From Bacillota bacterium (GTDB taxonomy: Bacteria; Bacillota; GCA-003054495; Carboxydocellales; JAJZSN01), in the NCBI GenBank assembly GCA_021849745.1, contig JAJZSN010000007.1, forward strand, positions 18,823 through 51,187: a stretch of DNA of 32,365 bases, read 5' to 3'. Positions within the stretch are counted from its first letter, which is position 1, and the number at the start of each line of letters is the position of its first letter. The notes beneath the pieces were generated by a model, which saw only the letters and a program-made list of their open reading frames with translations, was not told the origin of the DNA and did not search any database. Shown in pieces: positions 7,334 to 14,332 of this stretch. The position numbers and the translations under genes are program-made.

Positions 7334-8581
7334 ATGAGTGTAAATTCTTCAAAGGGTTGGATTGTCACTTCTGCCGGTGTCGGTATCAACCTAGCCTTGG
7401 GCGTTCTTTATGCCTGGAGTATTTTCGGCAAGGCTTTAACCGAAGAATTAAATTGGTCTGCCACTGAAGCTTCTATACCTTATACTGTCGCCATTGCTAT
7501 TTTTGCTTTGATGATGGTGCCTGCAGGCCGCTGGCAAGATAAAGTCGGCCCCAGGGTGGTTATCACCGTTGGTGGCGCCCTTACCGGTCTGGGCATGATT
7601 CTGGCCGGTTTCTCCCAATCCATCTTTACCCTGGTACTTTCTTTCGGCGTACTGGCCGGTACCGGTATTGGTCTGGGCTACGCAGCTGCCACCCCAGCGG
7701 CGGTAAAATGGTTTCCCTCCCACAAAAAAGGGTTAATCACCGGACTGGTGGTCAGTGGTTTCGGCTTAGCATCTGTTTATATTGCTCCGCTAACTAATTA
7801 CCTAATCAAAACCTTCAGTTTAGAGCAAACTTTTGTCTATCTGGGTATCGGCTTCTTTATCGTTGCCATCGGATTGGCCCAGTTTATTCAAAATCCCCCT
7901 GACGGTTATAAAGTCCCCGGCGTTGCTCCTTTATCAACTACCACACCTATCAGCAGCGGGAAGCTGGATTTTGAATGGAGCGAAATGGTAAAAACTCCTC
8001 AGTTCATCCTGTTATGGATTATGTTTGCCTTTGCATCTTCTGCCGGTTTAATGATTATCGGTCATTTGGCTAAGATTGCCAAGATTCAAGCCGGTATCGC
8101 TTGGGGCTTCTACCTGGTAGCACTGTTGGCCATCTTTAATGCAGGCGGACGAATCATGGCCGGTATTATCTCCGATAAAATCGGCAGAACCCGGACCATG
8201 TTACTGGTCTTTATCATTCAGGCTGCTGTAATGGCTCTCTTCGGTAGTTTCTCCGACCAGACGTCTTTAGCGGCCGGTACCGCCGTGGTCGGTTTTGCTT
8301 ACGGGGCTTGCCTATCCCTGTTCCCTTCAACTACCGCTGATTTCTTCGGCACCAAGAACCTAGGGGTTAACTACGGTCTAGTCTTCACTGCCTGGGGTGT
8401 TGGCGGTGTCTTCGGACCCATTATGGCCGGTAAAATCGCCGATATTTCCAATGGCGACTACACCCTGGCCTTCCAAGTAGCTGCCGTACTTTGTGTAATT
8501 GCAGCGGGTCTTACCTTTATTACCAAACCCCCTAAGACCCACGAAGCCATTGAACCCTATGTTGCCAAAGCAAAAGCATAA
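7334..8581 (+). CDS. OFA-family MFS transporter (oxalate/formate antiporter-like)
   Basis: The 415-residue, twelve-helix major facilitator protein matches the OFA family (TC 2.A.1.11), whose prototype exchanges oxalate for formate. The N terminus, GWIVTSAGVGINLALGVLYA then WSIFGKAL, is characteristic. The MFS loop motif between helices 2 and 3 reads GRWQDKVGPR, and its second-half copy reads GIISDKIGRTRT. A start at 7316 is possible, but its GAGGAG is over 20 bases away. The ATG at 7334 has GAGGTG at good distance. It is a single-gene unit ended by a strong terminator. The true substrate could be formate, oxalate or another small carboxylate. Confidence 0.88.
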   Translation: MSVNSSKGWIVTSAGVGINLALGVLYAWSIFGKALTEELNWSATEASIPYTVAIAIFALMMVPAGRWQDKVGPRVVITVGGALTGLGMILAGFSQSIFTLVLSFGVLAGTGIGLGYAAATPAAVKWFPSHKKGLITGLVVSGFGLASVYIAPLTNYLIKTFSLEQTFVYLGIGFFIVAIGLAQFIQNPPDGYKVPGVAPLSTTTPISSGKLDFEWSEMVKTPQFILLWIMFAFASSAGLMIIGHLAKIAKIQAGIAWGFYLVALLAIFNAGGRIMAGIISDKIGRTRTMLLVFIIQAAVMALFGSFSDQTSLAAGTAVVGFAYGACLSLFPSTTADFFGTKNLGVNYGLVFTAWGVGGVFGPIMAGKIADISNGDYTLAFQVAAVLCVIAAGLTFITKPPKTHEAIEPYVAKAKA

Positions 8582-8586
8582 ATAAT

Positions 8587-8622
8587 AAAACGGCCCCGGC
8601 CTAGTGTTGCCGGGGCTGTTTT
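8587..8622. terminator. Bidirectional terminator between the OFA transporter and yyaC
   Basis: AAAACGGCCCCGGC (8587-8600) pairs with GCCGGGGCTGTTTT (8609-8622) with one mismatch around an eight-base loop. A-rich and T-rich flanks allow function on both strands, serving the transporter and the convergent yyaC. Confidence 0.85.
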
Positions 8623-8750
8623 ATTGTTCATGAAATTACCGTTTGCTGGGTTTTGGATAAGTGTTGTTTAGTTTCGGGGGCAAGGAAATAGTAAAAGGCA
8701 ACCAGGGCACAGAGACAAAATGTCCCTTGAGCAACGAAGGGTTACTGCCT

Positions 8751-8771
8751 CACCCGAAGTCGACCCGAAAT
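8751..8771. repeat. Short dispersed repeat, copy 2
   Basis: CACCCGAAGTCGACCCGAAAT is the second copy of the motif at 2456-2477. It lies in the 180-base gap between the terminator and yyaC, in which no other feature is convincing. A 26-codon plus-strand frame at 8700-8800 crosses it but lacks a good ribosome binding site. Confidence 0.4.
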
Positions 8772-8802
8772 CGCTAGGGTGTTCGTTCCACGGGGCTTAA
8801 AC

Positions 8803-9360
8803 CTATACATACGTAGCGGATACCGCCTGAAAACTGACCCTTCCTATAAGTGCCTGGGCCACCGTTCCCGAAATCACTTTGGCTAACCGGTAAGTGGTAT
8901 CCAGCCTAGTATTTTGCAAAGTCAAATACTCCATAAAACCACCAATATTAACTACGCCGATTAAGGAGGCATGACCAACGGTAATCAGTTCTTTTTTCAC
9001 CGCCAGTCCCGGTCGCAAGGGTTCCCGCCGGAAACTAATGGATCCTACGCTGCGAATTGATCCCAAACACGCATCAATAGCCAGGATATAAGCATCAGGG
9101 TGCTGACGGCAAATATCCTGATAGACCTCCTCTAAGTTCTTAGCATGGACTGGGTTCTCCAATGTCCCGTAAACACAAGCACCGTTATAAAGTTCCATCA
9201 ACATGGTACCCACCAACGGCCCCATGCTATCTCCCGCTGATCTGTCAGTACCTATACACAAGATTACGATTTCTCTGAAGGAACGAAATTCCTGCTCCAG
9301 TTCCGCTAGTAAATCTAATTGTCCCCGCCGGTCACTATGGTGAAAATTAATTAAACTCAT
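8803..9360 (-). CDS. yyaC: Spore protease-like protein YyaC (DUF1256)
   Basis: YyaC proteins are conserved in endospore formers and structurally related to the germination protease Gpr, though their exact substrate is not established. The 185-residue product carries the family landmarks CIGTDRSAGDSMGPLVGT, GTLENPVHAKNLEE, ILAIDACLGS and VGHASLIGVVNIGGFMEYL. The start ATG follows a strong GAGGAGG. It is a lone gene, convergent with the OFA transporter, and supports a spore-forming host. No clear sporulation-sigma promoter was identified upstream. Confidence 0.92.
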   Translation of the reverse strand: MSLINFHHSDRRGQLDLLAELEQEFRSFREIVILCIGTDRSAGDSMGPLVGTMLMELYNGACVYGTLENPVHAKNLEEVYQDICRQHPDAYILAIDACLGSIRSVGSISFRREPLRPGLAVKKELITVGHASLIGVVNIGGFMEYLTLQNTRLDTTYRLAKVISGTVAQALIGRVSFQAVSATYV

Positions 9361-9555
9361 AATTTCCTCCTCTGCTTCTGGTAATCATTTCCACTTATAT
9401 TGTAACTCTAATCTCACCAGAAACTTGTCTAACTTTAGTTAAGGAGTAAATTAATTTTCCGACAGCATGCTGACAAATTGACATAATACAAGTTTCAAAA
9501 AACAAAACCCCGCTGTTTATACAACGGGGTTAATTTGATGTAAATTCAAAACTAA
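9361..9555. other. Gap between yyaC and the ABC operon
   Basis: It holds the ABC operon terminator (9496-9531) and a ten-base palindrome CAGCATGCTG (9463-9472) of unknown meaning. No gene is seen. Confidence 0.5.
9496..9531 (-). terminator. Terminator of the ABC-2 exporter operon
   Basis: AACCCCG (9506-9512) pairs with CGGGGTT (9525-9531), and TGT/ACA extends the stem past one mismatch. On the minus strand the stem is followed by TTTTGTTTTTTG. Confidence 0.85.
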
Positions 9556-10377
9556 TCAACTTCCTGTACCACGGTAACGTTTGATTCCCTGGGTCCAGAC
9601 AAAGTAACTGAAAGCCCAGAAAACCAGACCCACCACCGGAGTAAGCAGACCAAAGTAATAATACTCTTCCCTCTTCATCAAAACAGTAGCCGGGTAGAAT
9701 CCCGTAAAGGCGAAGGGTAAGATCCAGGTCAGGATAAATCTCACCACCCCTTTATAGATATCAGCGGGATAACGACCATAGTTGGAGATGTTGTAAACCA
9801 AGGGCATCAGCCCCATACGACCTTCAAACCAAAAGCCCAGGCTGGCTAATAGGGTATACACTCCTCCGTAGATGAAGGTTGCCCCTGTCGCCAACATCAT
9901 GCCCAGGGGGATATCCCACCAAGACCAGGTAAGGTTCATTTTTTCGGCAGCATATACCATCACCGCCAATCCCACAAAAACTCCAAAAACCAGTTCTAAG
10001 CGCATGGTTTCCACAATTACTTGGAAAAGGCTGTTCATTGGCCGCACCAGCACCCTATCCAATTCGCCCTGGATGACATATTTTTCCGGAACATCAAAAA
10101 GATGATTGAAAAAACCGCTGTAAAAACCAAAGGGAATAAGAAAGAAACCGTAGATAAACATCATTTCTTCCCTAGACCACCCTTTGAGAACAGGAATATG
10201 GTCAAAAAGCACCAAAATAAAAATCAAATTCATACTCTGGAGAAAAAAATCGGAAAAAACATTAATAATAAAATCTGCCCGGTAAGTCATTTTGCTTTTC
10301 AGGTACTGACTGCCATAGTGGAAGAAGATCTCGGTATACCAGGCTATGGACTTAGTTCGCTCCCATACCCAACCCAT
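9556..10377 (-). CDS. ABC-2 family exporter permease (DUF990/COG3694 type)
   Basis: This 273-residue integral membrane protein with about six helices is the second permease of a three-gene ABC-2 exporter. Recognisable family segments are SKMTYRADFIINVFSDF, YGFFLIPFGFYSGFFNHLFD and IQGELDRVLVRPMNSLFQVI. It starts three bases after the stop of the other permease gene and ends before the operon terminator. It would pair with the 10381-11181 permease as a heterodimer driven by the ATPase at 11174-11998. The substrate is unknown. The same three-part arrangement is widespread in Firmicutes and Actinobacteria. Confidence 0.85.
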   Translation of the reverse strand: MGWVWERTKSIAWYTEIFFHYGSQYLKSKMTYRADFIINVFSDFFLQSMNLIFILVLFDHIPVLKGWSREEMMFIYGFFLIPFGFYSGFFNHLFDVPEKYVIQGELDRVLVRPMNSLFQVIVETMRLELVFGVFVGLAVMVYAAEKMNLTWSWWDIPLGMMLATGATFIYGGVYTLLASLGFWFEGRMGLMPLVYNISNYGRYPADIYKGVVRFILTWILPFAFTGFYPATVLMKREEYYYFGLLTPVVGLVFWAFSYFVWTQGIKRYRGTGS

Positions 10378-10380
10378 GGT

Positions 10381-11181
10381 TCACCCTCCCTGGATGGTCA
10401 GTTTTCGTACTGCCAACCGCCAAATAAAATAGCTCATCATTAATAAAACCACGAACCAGAATCCTTGTAGGGCTAAGGCCTTTATGGCCTTTAGACCCTC
10501 AAGCTTGCCAAGGTAAATCATATTTGGTAGGTAAGTAATGGCCTGAAATGGCAGGTATTCAATGATTTCCCGGGCCCATAAGGGATAGAAGCTGATAGGC
10601 ATAAGCAACCCGGACAGCAAATCCACAACTACCCGTTTGGCCCGTAGAATACCGCTTGTGCTTAGAGTGAAGAAAGCCAGATAGCCCACCAGCAGGTTAA
10701 TCTGGGAGTTTATCAAGAAACTCCCCATTAAACTGATGGCGAATAACACCCCGACAGTCCACCCTGCCGGGCCGCCGAAAGGGTGCAAGAAATAGATAAA
10801 GACCGCCCCTGGGATGGTAAAGAACAGTAAGCGAAACAGGCCTTCCCCCAGGGAGCGAGCCATTTTGGCCCACTGATAGCTGTAAGGTCGAATCAATTCC
10901 GTAGCTATCTGACCTTCTCTTATCTCATCACTAAGGGTTCGGTCCAGGGTATTAAAGTAAAAGGAACGGGCCACCCAGGCAATAATGACATAAGTCAGCA
11001 TCTCCTCTTGGGCCATGCCCCCTAGGCGGCCCTGGTTTTCATAAACCGCCTGCCAAAGAAAGAAATAGGCCCCAATCTGGATGGTATAGTTAAAAATACC
11101 CGTCAGGTAGGTGGCCCTATAGGCCAGCATTCGCATAAACTCCAACCTGATGAATTCCCGGTACAAACCCATATTACTCAC
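10381..11181 (-). CDS. ABC-2 family exporter permease (COG4587 type)
   Basis: This 266-residue protein with about six membrane helices is the first permease of the exporter. The N-terminal EFIRLEFMRMLAYRATYLTG and the conserved IREGQIATELIRPYSYQWAK match the COG4587-type subunits that occur with COG3694 and COG4586 partners. Its start overlaps the end of the ATPase gene by eight bases, which suggests translational coupling. Transport substrate cannot be deduced. Confidence 0.85.
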   Translation of the reverse strand: MSNMGLYREFIRLEFMRMLAYRATYLTGIFNYTIQIGAYFFLWQAVYENQGRLGGMAQEEMLTYVIIAWVARSFYFNTLDRTLSDEIREGQIATELIRPYSYQWAKMARSLGEGLFRLLFFTIPGAVFIYFLHPFGGPAGWTVGVLFAISLMGSFLINSQINLLVGYLAFFTLSTSGILRAKRVVVDLLSGLLMPISFYPLWAREIIEYLPFQAITYLPNMIYLGKLEGLKAIKALALQGFWFVVLLMMSYFIWRLAVRKLTIQGG

Positions 11182-11998
11182 CCCAGCCCTTCACCCCCGG
11201 TGGTTGCTGGCCCTGGTAGATGTCTTTGACCACTTCCTCCAGGTTATCTTCCCCCCAATGAGCCCTTAACTGATCCAGGGAACCATCATACAGCATTTTC
11301 CCCTGATCAATGATGGCTACCCGGGAACATAAGGCTTCAATATCCCCCAGGTCATGGGTGGTCAAAATAATGGTGGTTTCCAGGGTTTGGTTGACCTCTT
11401 TCAGGAAATCCCTAATATTGGCTTTAGCCAATACATCTAGTCCAATGGTGGGTTCATCCAAAAAAAGCAAAGTCGGGTTATGGAGGAGGGCAGCGGCCAG
11501 TTCGCACCTCATCCGCTGGCCTAAACTGAGTTTCCTTACGGGTAGGTGTAGATAATCCCCAATATCCAGAATATCCTCAAACCTATGTAACCGTTGTTGA
11601 AAATCAACCTCAGAGACCCGGTAAATCCGCTGCAGCAACCGAAAAGATTCGATTACTGCCAGATCCCACCAGAGTTGGCTTCGTTGACCGAAAACCACCC
11701 CGATGCCCCGGGTGTACTTTTCCCGGTTGCGATGGGGACAGAAACCATTAACTTGCAGATGTCCGGAAGTTGGCACCAGGATTCCTGTCATCATCTTGAT
11801 AGTAGTTGACTTACCTGCCCCGTTGGCCCCGATATAACCCACCAGTTCACCCTGGCGAACCACAAAATCAATGTTATCCACCGCTTTAAGGACTTGGTAC
11901 TGTCTTGTAAACAGGTCGCGGAAGGCACCCACAACACCTTCCCTCCGGCGAAAAATTTTAAATTCTTTGGTTAATCCTTTGGCCTCAATGATTACCAT
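11174..11998 (-). CDS. ABC transporter ATP-binding protein (COG4586 type)
   Basis: The 274-residue ATPase energises the two downstream permeases at the cytoplasmic face. Walker A is GANGAGKST (residues 57-65), the signature is LSLGQ (157-161) and Walker B is LLFLDEPT (177-184). The switch histidine is in TTHD. The long N-terminal segment FKIFRRREGVVGAFRDLFTRQ before the core is typical of this subfamily. The start ATG follows AAAGGAGG. Gene order ATPase, permease, permease forms one operon. Export of an amphipathic or toxic compound is likely from the family but unproven. Confidence 0.92.
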   Translation of the reverse strand: MVIIEAKGLTKEFKIFRRREGVVGAFRDLFTRQYQVLKAVDNIDFVVRQGELVGYIGANGAGKSTTIKMMTGILVPTSGHLQVNGFCPHRNREKYTRGIGVVFGQRSQLWWDLAVIESFRLLQRIYRVSEVDFQQRLHRFEDILDIGDYLHLPVRKLSLGQRMRCELAAALLHNPTLLFLDEPTIGLDVLAKANIRDFLKEVNQTLETTIILTTHDLGDIEALCSRVAIIDQGKMLYDGSLDQLRAHWGEDNLEEVVKDIYQGQQPPGVKGWGE

Positions 11999-12017
11999 TT
12001 CTATAAGGGCCTCCTTT

Positions 12018-12051
12018 AAAAGAAAGACACCCGGCGAAAAGCCCGGTGTCT
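12018..12051 (-). terminator. Terminator of the CBS-PAS gene
   Basis: AGACACCCGGC (12025-12035) pairs with GCCCGGTGTCT (12041-12051) with one C-C mismatch and a five-base loop. CTTTCTTTT follows on the minus strand. It ends just before the Shine-Dalgarno sequence of the ABC ATPase gene, separating the two units. Confidence 0.8.
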
Positions 12052-12061
12052 AATTGGCACT

Positions 12062-12742
12062 TTAAACTTGTCGCAGTATCGCCATGGCTCCCATCAGGTT
12101 CTCTTGTCGCATTACCGGGATTACATCAACCCTAAACCTGACCCCTTTTACCGCACTATCTATTCCTAGCCTGGTTTGACCAGTCCTTGCAACCTCCAGC
12201 AGGCCCCAATAATCTTTAATCTCTATGTTAATCTTACTCCCGATAACCTCATCCCGCTCTAACCCATATAATTCTGCAGCAACTTGGTTAAAAAAACTGA
12301 TAACCCCCAATCGATCAATAGAGATGACCGGGTCTGGCAGAGAATCCAGGATGGATTCCAGTCCTCCAATGGCTGATTGATATTGATCCAAAAAAGCATT
12401 AGCAAGGTCCGTTCTGGTTAACCAACCCACCATCAGCCCCTCTTCATTAACCACCGGCAAACGGCCCACAGGAATAGAAAGAGCTTCTTCCACCAACATA
12501 TTTTCATTAATGGGAATTACGTTCTTAGTCATCAAATCTTCTATTCTTGTATCTAAAGGCATGTCAAAAGCTCTAAGTAGATGAGTTTTGGTAAATATCC
12601 CGATTACCATGCCCTTTTCGTTAATCACAGGTGCTCCGTCGATCACTCTATCCAGAAATAACTGAACTACCTTTTTAATGGTCCAATCCTTTTGCAGTCT
12701 TATGACTGTTCGGGTCATCACGTCTTTTACCAGGACACGCAT
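12062..12742 (-). CDS. CBS-CBS-PAS sensor protein
   Basis: The 226-residue protein has a tandem CBS pair (about residues 1-125: VKDVMTRTVIRLQKDWTIKK, then GIFTKTHLLRAFD, EDLMTKNVIPINENMLVEEA and GWLTRTDLANAFL). A PAS domain follows (about 130-225: ILDSLPDPVISIDRLG and NQVAAELYGLERDEVIG). CBS pairs usually bind adenine nucleotides, and PAS domains bind small ligands or cofactors. This is the usual sensory half of sigma-54 activators or kinases, but no AAA+, HTH, kinase or GGDEF part follows. The ATG at 12760 is in frame, but GGAGGT lies six bases before the ATG at 12742, which is chosen. A perfect palindrome sits at its promoter. It may act on a partner protein or be a shortened regulator. Confidence 0.82.
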   Translation of the reverse strand: MRVLVKDVMTRTVIRLQKDWTIKKVVQLFLDRVIDGAPVINEKGMVIGIFTKTHLLRAFDMPLDTRIEDLMTKNVIPINENMLVEEALSIPVGRLPVVNEEGLMVGWLTRTDLANAFLDQYQSAIGGLESILDSLPDPVISIDRLGVISFFNQVAAELYGLERDEVIGSKINIEIKDYWGLLEVARTGQTRLGIDSAVKGVRFRVDVIPVMRQENLMGAMAILRQV

Positions 12743-12764
12743 CTTTTTTACCTCCAGCATTATG

Positions 12765-12784
12765 GTATTATACTAGTATAATAC
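12765..12784. promoter_or_regulatory. Perfect 20-bp palindrome overlapping -10 boxes
   Basis: GTATTATACTAGTATAATAC reads identically on both strands. Each half contains a TATAAT, one for each direction (12767-12772 on minus, 12777-12782 on plus). The minus-strand box is about 25 bases before the CBS-PAS start. No convincing -35 was found at 17 bases. It may be an operator for a dimeric repressor, possibly serving both divergent genes. Confidence 0.55.
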
Positions 12785-12897
12785 ACTAAAACGGTAACAA
12801 AGTCAGCAATTTTTAATCATCTTTTAACTTTTCGACATATTTTAGCTAACCAGTGGGGATAATGATTTGTATAAAATCATATGAGGGTGAAAAATTC

Positions 12898-13770
12898 GTG
12901 GATAATGAAAAAATTTATGATTTAGCCATTATCGGCTGCGGGCCGGCCGGTTTATCAGCAGCAATTAACGCCAAAATTCGCAACAAAGATCTAATCGTCT
13001 TCGGTGGTGATTTATGCAGTCCTAAACTGGCCCATGCCCCTACGGTGGATAATTATTTAGGATTTTACGATGTTAAAGGGGAAGAGCTGCGAGACAAGTT
13101 CGTCAATCACGCCCAAACCATGGGAGTCCCTATTGAAAAAGCCAGAGTGGACAACATTTCCCCCGGTGATGGTGTATTTACCCTTACTGTCCGTAATGAC
13201 CATTGCCAGGCCAAAACGGTTATTGTAGCGGTAGGTACTCCTAATACCAAATTTCTTCCTGGAGAGGAAAAATTTATTGGCTTAGGGGTTAGTTATTGCG
13301 CCACCTGTGACGGACCTTTGTTCAGAGATAAAAAAGTTGCCCTTGTGGCTTATACCGATGAGGCATTGGAAGAAGCGAATTTCCTGTCAGAAATCTGCCA
13401 GCAAGTTTATTTTCTACCTCTTTTTCAGGGAGATCTAACTAAATTAAACCCTAAACTAGAAGTAATTACTGGAAACCCTAAGGCTATTATAGGCGACCAG
13501 ACTGTGTCCGGAATAGAACTTGATATTCAGAAAACTCTTGAGGTAAACGGTGTGTTCATCATTCGCCCTACGGTACCACCTCAACAATTGATACCAGGCC
13601 TACTCCTAGAAGGAAATGATATCAAGGTTAGCCGCACCATGGAAACTAATATTCCTGGTCTCTATGCCGCAGGTGATTGTACCGGCAAGCCGTGGCAGCT
13701 GGCCAAATCCGTGGGCGAAGGCCAGACGGCGGCCCTCCAGTCAGTTAAATATCTGGATAACCTTCATTAA
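12898..13770 (+). CDS. Thioredoxin-reductase-like flavoprotein lacking NADPH motifs
   Basis: The 290-residue protein has the FAD-binding GCGPAGLSAA (13-22), the redox pair C134-A-T-C137 in YCATCDGP and the C-terminal FAD motif AAGDCTGKPWQLAKSVGEGQ. It is therefore built as a low-molecular-weight thioredoxin reductase. In the middle domain the expected GGGxSA is replaced by VALVAYTDEALEEA, and the HRR motif by VYFLPLFQGD. NADPH is therefore unlikely to be the donor. Anaerobes possess ferredoxin-linked flavin thioredoxin reductases with such loss, and this may be one. The GTG at 12898 is chosen over one at 12853 because GAGGGTG lies eight bases before it. It is a single gene with its own terminator. 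Confidence 0.85.
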   Translation: MDNEKIYDLAIIGCGPAGLSAAINAKIRNKDLIVFGGDLCSPKLAHAPTVDNYLGFYDVKGEELRDKFVNHAQTMGVPIEKARVDNISPGDGVFTLTVRNDHCQAKTVIVAVGTPNTKFLPGEEKFIGLGVSYCATCDGPLFRDKKVALVAYTDEALEEANFLSEICQQVYFLPLFQGDLTKLNPKLEVITGNPKAIIGDQTVSGIELDIQKTLEVNGVFIIRPTVPPQQLIPGLLLEGNDIKVSRTMETNIPGLYAAGDCTGKPWQLAKSVGEGQTAALQSVKYLDNLH

Positions 13771-13800
13771 AAAACCACGAGCTTATTAGTCGTGGTTTTT
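13767..13800. terminator. Bidirectional terminator
   Basis: AAAACCACGA (13771-13780) pairs perfectly with TCGTGGTTTT (13790-13799), flanked by A and T runs on both sides. It ends the thioredoxin-reductase-like gene on the plus strand and the 20-codon gene on the minus strand. Confidence 0.9.
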
Positions 13801-13826
13801 CGGGTAGTTTACCGTCTTACCCAGGA

Positions 13827-13889
13827 CTAAAACGTACAGCCTTCTTTGCAGTGGGCGGTTTCCCGCAGCATCCAGTGCTTTGTGAACAT
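13827..13889 (-). CDS. Putative 20-residue CxxxC peptide
   Basis: The frame encodes MFTKHWMLRETAHCKEGCTF, which I do not recognise. It is very short but sits in a complete transcription unit. There is a promoter with 17-base spacing at 13943-13971. A GGGAGG Shine-Dalgarno lies seven bases before the ATG, and a bidirectional terminator is 27 bases beyond the stop. The peptide is rich in His, Lys and aromatic residues and has Cys14 and Cys18 with His13 adjacent. That could bind a metal or form a disulfide or thioether, but this is speculation. Alternatives are a leader peptide of a small RNA or a modified-peptide precursor, though no maturase is adjacent. Its neighbours are a thioredoxin-reductase-like gene (convergent) and a DUF4911-like gene (upstream, same strand). 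Confidence 0.55.
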   Translation of the reverse strand: MFTKHWMLRETAHCKEGCTF

Positions 13890-13942
13890 ACTCTTCCCTC
13901 CCTTTGTTAAAAAGGCTAACTACCATATTTAATTTTAATTAT

Positions 13943-13971
13943 ATTATAATATCCAGGGAAAAATGTTGCAA
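13943..13971 (-). promoter_or_regulatory. Sigma-A-type promoter of the 20-codon gene
   Basis: On the minus strand TTGCAA (13966-13971) and TATAAT (13943-13948) are separated by exactly 17 bases. The predicted start near 13936 gives a leader of about 47 nt with a strong Shine-Dalgarno sequence. The match is four of six at -35 and six of six at -10. Confidence 0.65.
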
Positions 13972-13989
13972 GGGTTATAGTAAATTATA

Positions 13990-14259
13990 CTAATATATTT
14001 TGAGGTTTATATTGTCATTAGGAAGATTGTATAAAATCTCTAAAACTTCCTGATGGGTATCCCTGGTGGTATGGATACCCATCAGGCCCTCAGCGGGTTT
14101 AACGGTTGTGATAAAAGCAAGATGGGTAAACCCATCCATCAAGCGCAGAAACATATTTATTTTACTGGGCTCTACCTTCACCTGAATATATAATGCCGCT
14201 GGATCCCCCTCGGGGTAAATCCGGCTTATGTTTCCCCCTCCATGATATCTGCCGCCCAT
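13990..14259 (-). CDS. DUF4911-like small protein
   Basis: The 89-residue protein has a central pattern (AALYIQVKVEPSKINMFLRL, then TTVKPAEGLMGIHTT and HQEVLEILYNL) that resembles the Firmicute DUF4911 family, of unknown function. It reads like a ferredoxin-fold small domain with alternating strand and helix segments. No metal or catalytic motif is seen. The ATG is preceded by GGGGGATGGAG. It lies 73 bases after the HtrA gene on the same strand and may be cotranscribed. Family assignment is from memory of the pattern and moderate. Confidence 0.65.
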   Translation of the reverse strand: MGGRYHGGGNISRIYPEGDPAALYIQVKVEPSKINMFLRLMDGFTHLAFITTVKPAEGLMGIHTTRDTHQEVLEILYNLPNDNINLKIY

Positions 14260-14332
14260 TTCTCCATCCCCCGGTTTTTATAAATATTCTAGCCCTTTGA
14301 ACCCCAACAGTCAATCATAGTCATTATTTATG

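Noticed and set aside
8700..8799. 26-codon plus-strand frame beginning MSLEQRRV before yyaC
   Set aside because: No proper Shine-Dalgarno or terminator, and it overlaps the dispersed repeat. Treated as chance.
10021..10443. 140-codon plus-strand frame opposite the ABC permeases
   Set aside because: Antisense to two recognised permease genes, with low-complexity basic composition typical of a shadow frame.
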